Assembly (NCBI RefSeq): GCF_029428675.1
Contig: NZ_JAJNEL010000001.1
Coordinates: forward strand, 496,001-560,000
Origin: Streptomyces sp. JH14
Lineage (GTDB): Bacteria; Actinomycetota; Actinomycetes; Streptomycetales; Streptomycetaceae
Reading direction: 5' to 3'
Length of the DNA stretch: 64,000 nt
Under the pieces are notes generated by a model. It was given only the letters and a program-made list of their open reading frames with translations, was not told where the DNA came from and searched no databases. Positions 52,950 through 62,545 of the stretch are shown one piece after another. The position numbers and the translations under genes were made by a program. The first letter of the stretch is position 1; each line of letters begins with the position of its first letter.

Positions 52950-54727
52950 TCGGCGTCGCGCAACCGGCGTACGACCCGGCCGCCCCGGAGTCGGCGACGA
53001 CCCTGCCGGTGGGCACCCCCACGACCGTACGGAGCTATGTACGGGACCTGATACGGCGCCACCGCAAGCCGTTCGCCGTGCTCATCGCGTTCAACGCGGT
53101 CGCGGTGATCGCCTCGATCGTCGGACCGTATCTGCTGGGCGGACTGGTCGAGGACCTGTCGAACGGGGTCGCCGACCTCCATCTGGAGCGCACCGCCGCG
53201 GTGTTCGCGTTCGCGCTGGTCGTTCAGACCGTGTTCACGCGGATGATGCGGCTGCGCGGCGCGATGCTCGGCGAGGAGATGCTGGCCGATCTACGCGAGG
53301 ACTTCCTCGTGCGGTCGGTCGCACTTCCGCCGGGCGTCCTGGAGCGGGCCGGGACCGGTGACCTGCTCTCCCGGATCACCACGGACATCGACCGGCTGGC
53401 CAACGCGATGCGCGAGGCCGTACCGCAGCTGGCGATCGGCGTGGTGTGGGCGGGGCTGCTGCTCGGTGCGCTCACCGTGACGGCTCCGCCGCTGGCGCTC
53501 TCGGTGCTGATCGCACTGCCGGTGCTGCTCCTCGGCTGCCGCTGGTACTTCCGCCGGGCGCCGTCCGCGTACCGCTCGGAGGCCGCCGGTTACGCGGCGG
53601 TCGCCGCGATGCTCGCGGAGACCGTGGACGCCGGACGGACGGTGGAGGCGCACCGTCTCGGCGCGCGCCGGGTGGCGCTGTCGGACCGGCGGATCAAGGA
53701 GTGGACGGCCTGGGAGCGGTACACACTGTTCCTGCGGTCGGTGCTCTTCCCCGTCATCAACGTCACGTACGTGACGATCCTCGGCGCGGTGCTGATGCTC
53801 GGCGGCTGGTTCGTCATCGAGGGGTGGCTCACCGTCGGACAGCTGACGACCGGTGCGCTGCTCGCGCAGATGATGGTCGACCCGATCGGTCTGATCCTGC
53901 GCTGGTACGACGAGCTCCAGGTCGCGCAGGTGTCACTGGCCCGGCTGGTCGGCGTACGGGACATCGAGCCGGACGCGGGCGACACGGAGGTCGCCCCGGA
54001 CGGCCGCGACGTCCGGGCGGACGAGGTGCACTTCGGCTACCGCACGGGGGTCGACGTCCTGCACAGGGTGTCACTCGACGTCGCCCCGGGCACGCGCCTC
54101 GCGCTGGTCGGCCCGTCCGGCGCGGGCAAGTCCACGCTCGGCCGCCTGCTGGCCGGGATCTACGCCCCGCGCAGCGGTGAAGTCACTCTGGGCGGAGCGG
54201 AGTTGTCCCGGATGCCGGCCGAGCGGGTACGGGCGCATGTCGCGCTCGTCAACCAGGAGCACCATGTATTCGTCGGATCGCTGCGCGACAACCTGCTGCT
54301 GGCGCGTACGGATGCCGGGGACGCGGAACTGTGGGCGTCGCTCGCCGCGGTCGACGCGGACGGCTGGGCGAGGGCGCTGGACGAGGGGCTGGACGCGGAG
54401 GTCGGTTCGGGCGGTCTGGCCCTGACCCCGGCACAGGCGCAGCAGATCGCGCTGGCCCGGCTGGTGCTGGCCGATCCGCACACGCTGGTGCTGGACGAGG
54501 CGACGTCGCTGCTGGACCCACGGGCGGCCCGGCATCTGGAGCGCTCACTGGCCCGGGTCCTGGACGGCCGAACGGTCGTGGCGATCGCACACCGGCTCCA
54601 CACCGCGCACGACGCGGATGTGATCGCGGTGGTCGAGAACGGCCGGATCAGCGAGCTGGGCAGCCATGACGAGCTGGTGGCGGCGGACGGCGCGTATGCG
54701 GCGCTGTGGCGATCCTGGCACGGCTGA
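52946..54727 (+). CDS. ABC exporter subunit B, ATPase with degenerate signature motif
   Basis: A 593-aa half-exporter with six transmembrane helices at about 45-330 and an ATPase at about 355-590. Walker A LVGPSGAGKSTLGR near 390 and Walker B LVLDEATSLLD are normal, and the H-loop reads AIAHRLHTA. The signature is LTPAQAQQIALARL instead of LSGGQ. Together with subunit A, the Walker A of B and the signature of A form one consensus nucleotide site, while the other site is doubly degenerate, as in heterodimeric exporters such as TM287/288. The transported substrate is unknown. Confidence 0.9.
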   Translation: MIGVAQPAYDPAAPESATTLPVGTPTTVRSYVRDLIRRHRKPFAVLIAFNAVAVIASIVGPYLLGGLVEDLSNGVADLHLERTAAVFAFALVVQTVFTRMMRLRGAMLGEEMLADLREDFLVRSVALPPGVLERAGTGDLLSRITTDIDRLANAMREAVPQLAIGVVWAGLLLGALTVTAPPLALSVLIALPVLLLGCRWYFRRAPSAYRSEAAGYAAVAAMLAETVDAGRTVEAHRLGARRVALSDRRIKEWTAWERYTLFLRSVLFPVINVTYVTILGAVLMLGGWFVIEGWLTVGQLTTGALLAQMMVDPIGLILRWYDELQVAQVSLARLVGVRDIEPDAGDTEVAPDGRDVRADEVHFGYRTGVDVLHRVSLDVAPGTRLALVGPSGAGKSTLGRLLAGIYAPRSGEVTLGGAELSRMPAERVRAHVALVNQEHHVFVGSLRDNLLLARTDAGDAELWASLAAVDADGWARALDEGLDAEVGSGGLALTPAQAQQIALARLVLADPHTLVLDEATSLLDPRAARHLERSLARVLDGRTVVAIAHRLHTAHDADVIAVVENGRISELGSHDELVAADGAYAALWRSWHG

Positions 54728-54757
54728 GCGGAGAAGGCGGAGGTGGTGCGCGGACCG

Positions 54758-55291
54758 TCACCGGTTCGCGCGCAGCCACGCGTCCAGAGCGGCGAAGTCC
54801 GCGTCGGTGAGCCCCTGGGCGGGGTCGACACGATGGAGGAGTGCCGGCCCCGGGTGATGTGCGGCCACCCAGGCCCGGTCGGTGCCGGTGATCTCGTCGT
54901 CGACCCAGACGAAGGTGCGCCCTGCCGCCCGGTCGACGAGGGGGCGCGTCTTCCAGTGCAGCCCGTCCCGCCAGTCGAGTGGGTCCTCGTACGCCGGCTC
55001 CGCCCAGGCCACCACAGGCAGCTCCGGCAGGCCGAGCCACGGTGCGATGCACTCGTTCGCCTCGTCCAGCCAGGTCGTGGCCCAGACGAGATCGCAGCCC
55101 AGCGCCGTCAGCCGAGGCCCGAGCCCGGGATCGATCCTGCTCAGAAGGGGATTCAACGCGGCCGGCCCGGGTGCCGCCCCCGTGCGGTACGTCGGATACC
55201 CGTCCGGGCGCTGTTGCGGCGTCGCTCCGAACGGAATGAGCGGACCGTCGACATCGAGGAAGAGAAGCGGGCGCTGCGCGGAACCGGTCAC
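54758..55291 (-). CDS. HAD-like hydrolase domain protein
   Basis: A 177-aa protein. LLFLDVDGPLIPFG at residues 9-22 is the HAD nucleophile motif DxDG, and FVWVDDEITGTDRAW near 130 is the acidic motif IV (DDE). DLVWATTWLDEANECIAPWL near 75 is characteristic of the small group annotated as HAD domain in Swiss Army Knife RNA repair proteins. It probably acts as a phosphatase; the substrate is unknown. The GTG at 55291 gives the shortest full-domain protein. The gap to 55529 shows no gene. Confidence 0.72.
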   Translation of the reverse strand: MTGSAQRPLLFLDVDGPLIPFGATPQQRPDGYPTYRTGAAPGPAALNPLLSRIDPGLGPRLTALGCDLVWATTWLDEANECIAPWLGLPELPVVAWAEPAYEDPLDWRDGLHWKTRPLVDRAAGRTFVWVDDEITGTDRAWVAAHHPGPALLHRVDPAQGLTDADFAALDAWLRANR

Positions 55292-55529
55292 GGCTGCACG
55301 GTACCGGCTCTCCGGGCGGATGCGACGAGGGCGCCCATGGTGGACCGCTTCGGCGCCGAGCGGGCCGGTGGCGACGGCCTGGTCGGCGCCCTTGCCGCCC
55401 GTGGGACCGTCGGATCGCCGCCGAGCACGGTCTCCCCGGCGGCGGGGCGACGTGCGACGCGGACCACGGGGTCCGCGTCGGCCACGACCACAGCGGTGGA
55501 CGCGGGCCGGATGGGCTCGGCGCCCCCTC

Positions 55530-56450
55530 TCAGAGGCCCTGGGCCCGTACGATCCGGGCGACGATCTGCTCGGCGACCGCCCGCACATCGGCGTCGACGA
55601 CGCGGTCCACATGGCCCTCCGGGTCGGACGTGAACACGGTCAGCCCCTCGTCGGTGACCTCGACCGTGCCGCGTTCGGTGGTGTAGAGGTCGGGGCGGAG
55701 CAGGGACAGCGCGGTGATCGGGTCGTGCGGCACGCTCCACGATCTGCCGGTGGAACCGGTCCAGCCGTCGATCTCGCGGGCGAGCGCCTCCCCGTACGGT
55801 CCGGCCGCCCGGATCGTCTCGACGCCGTCCCGCTCGATGCGCAGCCAGGTGGTGATGTCCAGCCCGGTGACGACGATGCGCACGGCCGAGCCGAAGACGA
55901 TGCGGGCGGCGGCGATGTCGCTGACGATGTTGTGCTCCGCCTTGGCGCGCGGGCCGAAGTCTCCGCCCATCAGGTACAGGGTGCGTACCCCGGGGGCGAA
56001 GCCGTCGTCGAGGCGGATCGCGCGGGCGATGTTGGTGAGCGGGGCGATGGCGATGACATCACTCGCGCCGGGCTCGGCGAGCACGGTGTCGACCAGGAAG
56101 CGATCGGCGGCGATGTCGTCGCGTACCGGTTCGGTCTCCAGGTCGGGGAAGGCCCGGCCTTCGTGTCCGGCCCACCAGACGTCCTTGCCCGACAGGGTCT
56201 CGGTGGCTCCGGGCACGACGGTCAGGTCACGTCCGGCGAGGGCGCCGAGCCGGTGGGCGAGGCGGGCCCTGAGCAGGGTGTCGCCGTAGACGGTGGTGAT
56301 GCCGGTGATGCGTGCCTCGGGCGAGCCGAGCAGCACACCGAGGGCGAGGGCGTCGTCGACGTCGCTGCCGATGTCGGTGTCGAGGAGGACGTCTGCCGTG
56401 CGCTGGTTCACTTTGCTCCTGGGGTCGTCGGCACGAGGATCGGTGGTCAC
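55530..56450 (-). CDS. Nucleoside hydrolase
   Basis: A 306-aa enzyme of the inosine-uridine N-ribohydrolase family, which splits nucleosides to base and ribose. The Ca2+-binding N-terminus DTDIGSDVDDALALGVLL lies at residues about 18-35, followed by GITTVYGD, IAIAPLTNIA, YLMGGDFGPRAKAEHNIVSD and the C-terminal WSVPHDPITALSLL with the conserved His-Asp. The GTG at 56450 overlaps the stop of the upstream permease relic; GTG 56411 with AGGAG is an alternative start. It once belonged to an uptake operon that is now largely deleted. Confidence 0.87.
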   Translation of the reverse strand: MTTDPRADDPRSKVNQRTADVLLDTDIGSDVDDALALGVLLGSPEARITGITTVYGDTLLRARLAHRLGALAGRDLTVVPGATETLSGKDVWWAGHEGRAFPDLETEPVRDDIAADRFLVDTVLAEPGASDVIAIAPLTNIARAIRLDDGFAPGVRTLYLMGGDFGPRAKAEHNIVSDIAAARIVFGSAVRIVVTGLDITTWLRIERDGVETIRAAGPYGEALAREIDGWTGSTGRSWSVPHDPITALSLLRPDLYTTERGTVEVTDEGLTVFTSDPEGHVDRVVDADVRAVAEQIVARIVRAQGL

Positions 56451-56930
56451 ACTTTCAGGCTGCCCGCGATGGACCGCGTGAAGTACCGCTGCAGGCGCAG
56501 CATGACGGTCAGGTCGACGTCGGCGGCGAACACCTGACCGTGGTCGACGACCATCTGTCCGTGCGGGGTGCCGAGGGCAATCGGGCTGAGCCGCTTGTCC
56601 GGTTCCGTGCCGACGAGCAGCGGCCACATGGAGGACTGCCGGAAAGGTGAACAGGGCAGGACCGGCGCCGATCAGGGCGGGCCGCGCCACAGGTACGTAC
56701 ATCTTCGTGAAGACGCCCGCGGCTGAGCCCGTCCATCCGGGCGACCTCGACGGGTTCGCGCGCGATGGCGAGAAGGAACTGGCGCAGCAGGAAGATCGCC
56801 AGGCCGTTGCCGATGCCGGACAGGATCAGACCGGCGTACGTGTTCTGCAGTCCCCGGTCGGAAGATGTCGGACAGCGGGATCGCGATCGCGTCGAACGGA
56901 ATCAGCGGACGGACGGGTGCGACGGCGGTG
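56447..56930 (-). pseudogene. Sugar/nucleoside ABC permease relic (MalG type)
   Basis: Pieces in different reverse frames: PFDAIAIPLSDIFRPG, ARMDGLSRGR, MYVPVARPALIGAGPALFTF, and finally MWPLLVGTEPDKRLSPIALG, GQMVVDHGQVFAADV, LQRYFTRSIAGSLKV. The last is the standard C-terminus of MalG-type permeases. Frameshifts and an internal loss (between AADV and LQRYFTRS, where a helix belongs) disable it. Its 5' half is missing at the junction with the LacI relic. Confidence 0.72.
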
Positions 56931-57221
56931 CTGAACGCCGCGGAACCGCCGGACGCTGTGGTGTGCGCCAACGATCTGACCGCGCTCGGCACCGCACGGG
57001 CGGCCGGGCTGCGGGTGCCTGACCGGGTGGCGATCACCGGGTACGACGGCATCGAGGCGGCGTCACTGGTCTCGACTGCGCTGACCATCGTGCTCAACCC
57101 GGCCCGGGAGATGGGCCGTTCGGCGGTGCAGCTGCTGCTGGACCGGCTGGAGGGCGGGGACTCGGGCCCGGCCCGGGAGATCGTTCTCGCGCACCGTCCG
57201 GTGCCGTGCGAATCGGCCTGA
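56905..57221 (+). pseudogene. LacI-family regulator relic, C-terminal third
   Basis: GRTGATAVLNAAEPPDAVVC, ANDLTALGTARAAGLRVPDR, VAITGYDGIEAASLVSTALT and the end MGRSAVQLLLDRLEG align with the second lobe of the LacI sugar-binding domain. The helix-turn-helix and first lobe are gone, cut off where the permease relic on the other strand ends. It was probably the regulator of the lost uptake operon. Confidence 0.8.
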
Positions 57222-57425
57222 TCCCCCGCGGCCGGGTCGAGGGGGTTGTGAGCTGCTGCGGGTTTGCTGCATTGAAGTGAGTTGTAGCGAGCGGAAGTGA
57301 GTCCTGGCGGTGGGTGTGTGGGGTGGGAACGGGGGTTCTGGGGCCGAATGGGTGACCTTGGTGGCTGTTGCTCGTTGGGCCGGGTGGCAGGGCGTCCGGC
57401 CTGTGGGGGTGATGTGGTGGGTGGT

Positions 57426-59045
57426 GTGCGGAAGCTGGCGGCGTCCTTTGTGGTGCCGGGGCCGTGTGGGGTGGCGGTCCGGGACCGTCTGGGGCACCTG
57501 ACCGCCGAGGACGAGAGGGTGCTGCGTGCGGTCGGTGCGCATCAGGGAGCGCTGGCTTCCGGTGATCTCAAGGCCCGCTGTGCGGATGGTCTGGAGCACG
57601 GTGCGGGCACGTGGGCGGCGCGTAAGCGGGAGCTGACCGGGTTGTCGTCGTCGCGGATCGCGGGGGCGATCACGAAGGCCACGCACGATCAGTGGGCGCT
57701 CGCCCGCCGTTGCCAGGCGGCGCACATCCAGAACCTGGAAGCCGGGATCAAGACGCTACGGCACCGGCTGTCCCTTCCGCTCGGGGAGAAGGGCACCAAG
57801 CGCGCGGCGGGCGGTTACCGCTCCCAGGGTGAGTGGTTTCGCAAGTCCCGCCGCCTCGCGGCACTGCAAGACCGGCATGCCGCTGCTGTTGCCGACTGGC
57901 AGGCCGGACGGGTCCGGGTGGTCAGGGGCGGCAAGCGTCTGCTGAACACCCGCCATCATCTCGCCGAGGCCGAGCTCACCGAGGCCCGGTGGCGGCAGCG
58001 GTGGGAGGCGGGACGCTGGTTCCTCGCTGCGGACGGTGAGTCGGGGAAGCGGTTCGGGAACGAGACGATCCGCGTCACCCCGAACGGCGAAGTATCCATC
58101 AAGCTGCCTGCCCCGCTCGCGCACCTGGCCAACGCCAAGCACGGCCGGTACACCCTCGCCTCCACCGTGGCGTTCGCGCACCGGGGCGCGGAGTAGGCCG
58201 ACCGCATCGCAGCGAACCGGGCGGTGGCCTACCGCATCCACCTCGATACGGAGCGCGGCCGCTGGTACCTCACCGCATCCTGGCAACGCCCCGTCGTGCA
58301 GACCATCGCGTTGGAGGCCGCCCGCGCCCGGGGCATGATCGGCGTCGACACCAACGCCGACCACTTCGCCGCCTACCAGCTCGACCGGCACGGCAACCCG
58401 GTCGGAGACCCGCACCGCTTCGGCTACGACCTGTCCGGCACGGCCGCTCACCGCGACGCACAGATCCGCCACGCCCTGACCCGGTTGATCACCTGGGCGG
58501 GGCAGGTCGGTGTTGCCGCGATCGGCATCGAAGACCTCGACTTCACCACCGAGACAACCCGCGAGAAGCACGGCCGCCGCAAGCGGTTCAGGCAGCTCAT
58601 CTGCGGCATCCCGACCGGGAAACTGAAGGCCCGGCTGGTGTCCATGGCCACCGAACACGGCCTGAGCATCGTCGCGGTCGACCCCGCCTACACCAGCCTG
58701 TGGGGTGCCCAGCACTGGCAGAAACCACTCGCCACCTCACACCGCACCATGTCCCGTCACGATGCCGCGGGCATCGCGATCGCACGACGCGCCCTCGGGC
58801 ACCCGATCCGGCGTCGGACGGCACCGCCCCCACACGACCGGAGTGATCGTGCGGGGCATCGGACCGTCCAGGCCGCACCAGGTAACCGGGGACGTGAGGG
58901 AACCCGCCCACCCGCAACGGACCGGCCCCCCGGAGGGCCGCCGCCGAACGGGACGCGAAAGCGGAAACCCAGCGCATCCAACACCGTTCGGAATGCGCCC
59001 AGTACGCAGCAGCGGGTCCAAGACCCACTTACGCACACTGGCTAG
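57426..59045 (+). pseudogene. TnpB-like (IS605 OrfB-type) transposase with an amber codon
   Basis: One frame reads from GTG 57426 (VRKLAASFVVPGP) to 59045, broken only by TAG at 58194, where relatives carry Trp (HRGAE-stop-ADRIAANRAV). The RuvC motifs are intact: GVDTNADHFAAYQLD (Asp), VAAIGIEDLDFTTETT (Glu) and SRHDAAGIAIARRALG (Asp). The CxxC zinc ribbon of classical TnpB is absent between the second and third motifs. The last 75 residues are Arg/Pro-rich. Bases 57222-57425 upstream are GT-rich and carry no gene; they may be the element's left end. Two shorter proteins or amber read-through are possible products. Confidence 0.75.
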
Positions 59046-59051
59046 GAACGG

Positions 59052-59843
59052 TCAGATGAAGTTGAGGGCGGCCGCTCCGCCCACTCCCCCGAGCACCATG
59101 AACGCCGGCATCAGAACCTTCAGCTCCACCCAGCTGCCGGCCCGGAATCGCATGCCCTTCGGCGGCCCCACCGCGTACCAGCGCTTACGGCCCATCGGGA
59201 TCGGCCACAGGATCGGGCAGCCGGAGACCGTCAGTGCGTCGCCGATGTCGTGGACGAGGGCGCCGAGGACGATCGGCAGTCCGAGCCAGAGGTACTCCTG
59301 GCCGGGGGCCGCGAAGAGCCAGTCCGAGCCGTTGCCCGGCTTGTCCAGGACGCCTGCCAGTATCCAGGCGCTGGTCGCGCCGAGCAGCCACACCAGTACG
59401 TCGCTGGACATCCGGGCGGCCCGCCAGAGCAGGCCTTCGACGGCGAGCACCAGGTGGACGAAGAGGATCGCCAGGACCGCCCACCGGCCGCCGGTGATCG
59501 CCGCGGCGGACGCCCCGGCGCCGATCAGGACCGCCCAGAGCCAGGTGTGCGTCAGCGTCCGGTGACCGCCGTTCCTGCGCGGGTCACCGGGGCCCCGGGT
59601 CGCCTTGTAGACGGCGTGCGAGAGCTTGTCGACGATCTCGCAGAGTCCGCGGGAGACCGGCCCGAAGGCGCGCGAGATGGTCGCGGACTTGTGATCGAGG
59701 TCCGGGGCCAGGGCGGCGCCCGCGGTGATCAGCGCACCGACGACCAGAACGGGCCACGGCATCGTATGGCCCGCGGCGGCCGCCGCGGCGCCCACCCCCA
59801 GCCAGGCCGCCGCCCCTGACAGAGAGTGTGCCGGTCCCATCAT
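59052..59843 (-). CDS. YdjM-family membrane-bound metal-dependent hydrolase
   Basis: A 263-aa membrane protein. GPAHSLSGAAAWLGVG at the N-terminus, APDLDHKSATISRAFGP near 50 and NGGHRTLTHTWLWAVLIG near 95 give the His/Asp pattern of the YdjM (DUF457) family. About five hydrophobic segments follow. The family is annotated as a putative metal-dependent hydrolase; substrates are unknown. The start is one of the tandem ATGs at 59843/59840, behind GGGAAG. It is divergent from the helicase gene, and its end is 6 bases from the TnpB-like relic. Confidence 0.82.
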   Translation of the reverse strand: MMGPAHSLSGAAAWLGVGAAAAAAGHTMPWPVLVVGALITAGAALAPDLDHKSATISRAFGPVSRGLCEIVDKLSHAVYKATRGPGDPRRNGGHRTLTHTWLWAVLIGAGASAAAITGGRWAVLAILFVHLVLAVEGLLWRAARMSSDVLVWLLGATSAWILAGVLDKPGNGSDWLFAAPGQEYLWLGLPIVLGALVHDIGDALTVSGCPILWPIPMGRKRWYAVGPPKGMRFRAGSWVELKVLMPAFMVLGGVGGAAALNFI

Positions 59844-59982
59844 GGTTCTTCCCGCCCCCAGAGTCCGTCCGGTCGCGATCGCCGTTGCGGTGCGGCCGAG
59901 TTGAGTGGGCAGCCTATCGTCCATGATCTTCGTGCGGTCGCCCGGTTCCCTCATCCGGGCAGAAGGCAGGCAAGATGGGGGC

Positions 59983-62496
59983 GTGACCCTTATCGATCAG
60001 CTGCCCCCGACCGACGACCCGGACGCCCTCTTCGAGGCCTTCTCGTCATGGACCGAGACCCAGGGCATCACCCTCTACCCTGCCCAGGAGGAGGCGCTGA
60101 TCGAGGTGGTCTCCGGGGCGAACGTGATCCTTTCCACCCCCACCGGCTCCGGAAAGAGCCTGGTCGCGGCAGGTGCGCACTTCACGGCGCTGGCCCAGGA
60201 CAAGGTCACCTTCTACACCGCCCCGATCAAGGCACTGGTCTCGGAGAAATTCTTCGACCTGTGCAAGCTGTTCGGTACGGAGAACGTCGGGATGCTCACC
60301 GGTGACGCCTCCGTCAACGCGGACGCCCCGGTGATCTGCTGCACCGCGGAGGTGCTCGCGTCCATCGCGCTGCGTGACGGCAAGTACGCCGACATCGGCC
60401 AGGTCGTGATGGACGAGTTCCACTTCTATGCGGAAGCGGACCGCGGCTGGGCCTGGCAGATCCCACTGCTGGAGCTTCCGCAGGCCCAGTTCGTTCTGAT
60501 GTCGGCCACGCTCGGCGACGTCAAGATGTTCGAGCAGGACCTGACCCGGCGCACCGGCCGCCCGACCTCCGTGATCCGCTCGGCGACCCGACCGGTACCG
60601 CTGAGCTACGAGTACCGGCTCACCCCGATCACCGAGACGCTCACCGAGCTGCTGGACACCCGGCAGGCGCCGGTCTACATCGTGCACTTCACACAGGCCG
60701 CGGCCGTCGAACGGGCGCAGTCGTTGATGAGCATCAACATGTGCACGAAGGAGGAGAAGGAGAAGATCGCCGATCTGATCGGCAACTTCCGCTTCACCAC
60801 GAAGTTCGGCCAGAACCTCTCCCGCTTCGTGCGGCACGGCATCGGGGTGCACCACGCGGGCATGCTCCCGAAGTACCGGCGGCTGGTGGAGAAGCTGGCC
60901 CAGGCGGGTCTGCTGAAGGTGATCTGCGGTACGGACACGCTCGGCGTCGGCGTCAACGTCCCGATCCGTACGGTGCTGTTCACGGCGCTCACCAAGTACG
61001 ACGGCACCCGGGTCCGCACTCTGCGCGCCCGTGAGTTCCATCAGATCGCCGGCCGCGCGGGCCGGGCCGGCTTCGACACGGCGGGCTTCGTCGTCGCGCA
61101 GGCACCCGAGCATGTCATCGAGAACGAGAAGGCCGTCAAGAAGGCGGGCGACGACCCCAAGAAGAAGCGCAAGGTGGTCCGCAAGAAGGCCCCCGAGGGC
61201 TTTGTCGCCTGGTCGGAGACGACGTTCGACAAGCTGATCCAGTCCGACCCGGAGCCGCTGACCTCCCGCTTCCGGGTCACGCACACGATGCTCCTGTCCG
61301 TGATCGCACGTCCCGGCAACGCCTTCGAGGCGATGCGGCGGCTGCTGGAGGACAACCACGAGCCGCGCAGGGCGCAGCTGCGCCACATCCGCCGGGCCAT
61401 CGCGATCTACCGCTCCCTGCTGGACGGCGGCGTCGTGGAGCAGCTCGACAAGCCGGACGCGGAGGGGCGCATCGTGCGGCTCACCGTCGATCTCCAGCAG
61501 GACTTCGCGCTCAGCCAGCCGCTGTCCACGTTCGCGCTGGCCGCGTTCGACCTGCTCGACACCGAATCGCCGTCGTACGCCCTGGACATGGTCTCCGTCG
61601 TCGAGTCGACGCTCGACGACCCGCGGCAGATCCTCGCCGCCCAGCAGAACAAGGCGCGCGGCGAAGCGGTCGGCCAGATGAAGGCGGACGGTATCGAGTA
61701 CGAGGAGCGCATGGAGCGGCTCCAGGACGTGACGTACCCGAAACCGCTGAGCGAGCTGCTGTGGCACGCGTACGACGTGTACCGCAGGAGCCACCCGTGG
61801 GTGGGCGACCACCCGGTCTCGCCGAAGTCCGTGATCCGGGACATGTACGAACGCGCCATGACGTTCACGGAGTTCACCTCGAACTACGAGCTGGCCCGCA
61901 CCGAGGGAATCGTGCTGCGCTACCTGGCGAGCGCGTACAAGGCTCTTGAGCACACCATCCCGGACGACCTGAAGTCCGAGGACCTGGAGGATCTGATCGC
62001 CTGGCTCGGCGAGATGGTCCGGCAGGTGGACTCCAGTCTTCTCGACGAGTGGGAGCAGCTCGCCAACCCGGAGGTGGAGACCGCCGAGCAGGCGCAGGAG
62101 CGGGCCGACGAGGTCAAGCCGGTCACCGCCAACGCCCGCGCCTTCCGGGTGCTGGTCCGCAACGCGATGTTCCGCCGGGTGGAGCTGGCCGCGCTGGACA
62201 AGGTCGCCGAGCTCGGCGATCTGGACGGCGATGCGGGCTGGGACGAGGACGCCTGGGGCGAGGCGATGGACGCGTACTGGGACGAGTACGAGGACCTGGG
62301 CACCGGTCCGGACGCCCGCGGGCCGAAGCTGCTGAAGATCGACGAGGACGCCGCGCACGGACTGTGGCGGGTACGGCAGACGTTCGCCGACCCGAACGGC
62401 GACCACGACTGGGGCATCAGCGCCGAGATCGATCTGGCGGCCTCCGACGAAGAGGGCCGGGCCGTCGTCAGAGTCACCTCGGTCGGCCAGCTGTGA
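59983..62496 (+). CDS. DEAD/DEAH-box helicase with DUF3516 C-terminal domain
   Basis: An 837-aa superfamily 2 helicase. Walker A TPTGSGKS is at residues 52-59, motif II VVMDEFHFY near 143, motif III LMSATLGD near 172, and motif VI QIAGRAGRAGFD near 355. A Lys-rich linker (KKKRKVVRKK, near 405) precedes the DUF3516 domain that fills the second half. The protein is actinobacteria-restricted, related to Ski2-like RNA helicases, and widely conserved in Streptomyces. The GTG at 59983 gives VTLIDQLPP, the usual start. Role in RNA turnover is inferred from the family only. Confidence 0.93.
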   Translation: MTLIDQLPPTDDPDALFEAFSSWTETQGITLYPAQEEALIEVVSGANVILSTPTGSGKSLVAAGAHFTALAQDKVTFYTAPIKALVSEKFFDLCKLFGTENVGMLTGDASVNADAPVICCTAEVLASIALRDGKYADIGQVVMDEFHFYAEADRGWAWQIPLLELPQAQFVLMSATLGDVKMFEQDLTRRTGRPTSVIRSATRPVPLSYEYRLTPITETLTELLDTRQAPVYIVHFTQAAAVERAQSLMSINMCTKEEKEKIADLIGNFRFTTKFGQNLSRFVRHGIGVHHAGMLPKYRRLVEKLAQAGLLKVICGTDTLGVGVNVPIRTVLFTALTKYDGTRVRTLRAREFHQIAGRAGRAGFDTAGFVVAQAPEHVIENEKAVKKAGDDPKKKRKVVRKKAPEGFVAWSETTFDKLIQSDPEPLTSRFRVTHTMLLSVIARPGNAFEAMRRLLEDNHEPRRAQLRHIRRAIAIYRSLLDGGVVEQLDKPDAEGRIVRLTVDLQQDFALSQPLSTFALAAFDLLDTESPSYALDMVSVVESTLDDPRQILAAQQNKARGEAVGQMKADGIEYEERMERLQDVTYPKPLSELLWHAYDVYRRSHPWVGDHPVSPKSVIRDMYERAMTFTEFTSNYELARTEGIVLRYLASAYKALEHTIPDDLKSEDLEDLIAWLGEMVRQVDSSLLDEWEQLANPEVETAEQAQERADEVKPVTANARAFRVLVRNAMFRRVELAALDKVAELGDLDGDAGWDEDAWGEAMDAYWDEYEDLGTGPDARGPKLLKIDEDAAHGLWRVRQTFADPNGDHDWGISAEIDLAASDEEGRAVVRVTSVGQL

Positions 62497-62545
62497 CCGC
62501 GCTCGCCGTACACACGGCACCGCTGCGAGAGTGGAGACGAACCGC

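Noticed and set aside
57222..57425. GT-rich stretch considered as a repeat array or origin
   Set aside because: No regular unit or inverted repeat could be defined. It is more likely the end of the TnpB-like element.
58194..58196. TAG read as pyrrolysine or programmed read-through in the TnpB-like gene
   Set aside because: No supporting element is visible, and a simple Trp-to-stop change explains it. It is kept only as a testable alternative.
59844..59954. Longer start for the YdjM-type protein at 59954
   Set aside because: The tandem ATG at 59843/59840 gives the usual family N-terminus MGPAHSLSG. The extension overlaps the likely helicase promoter.
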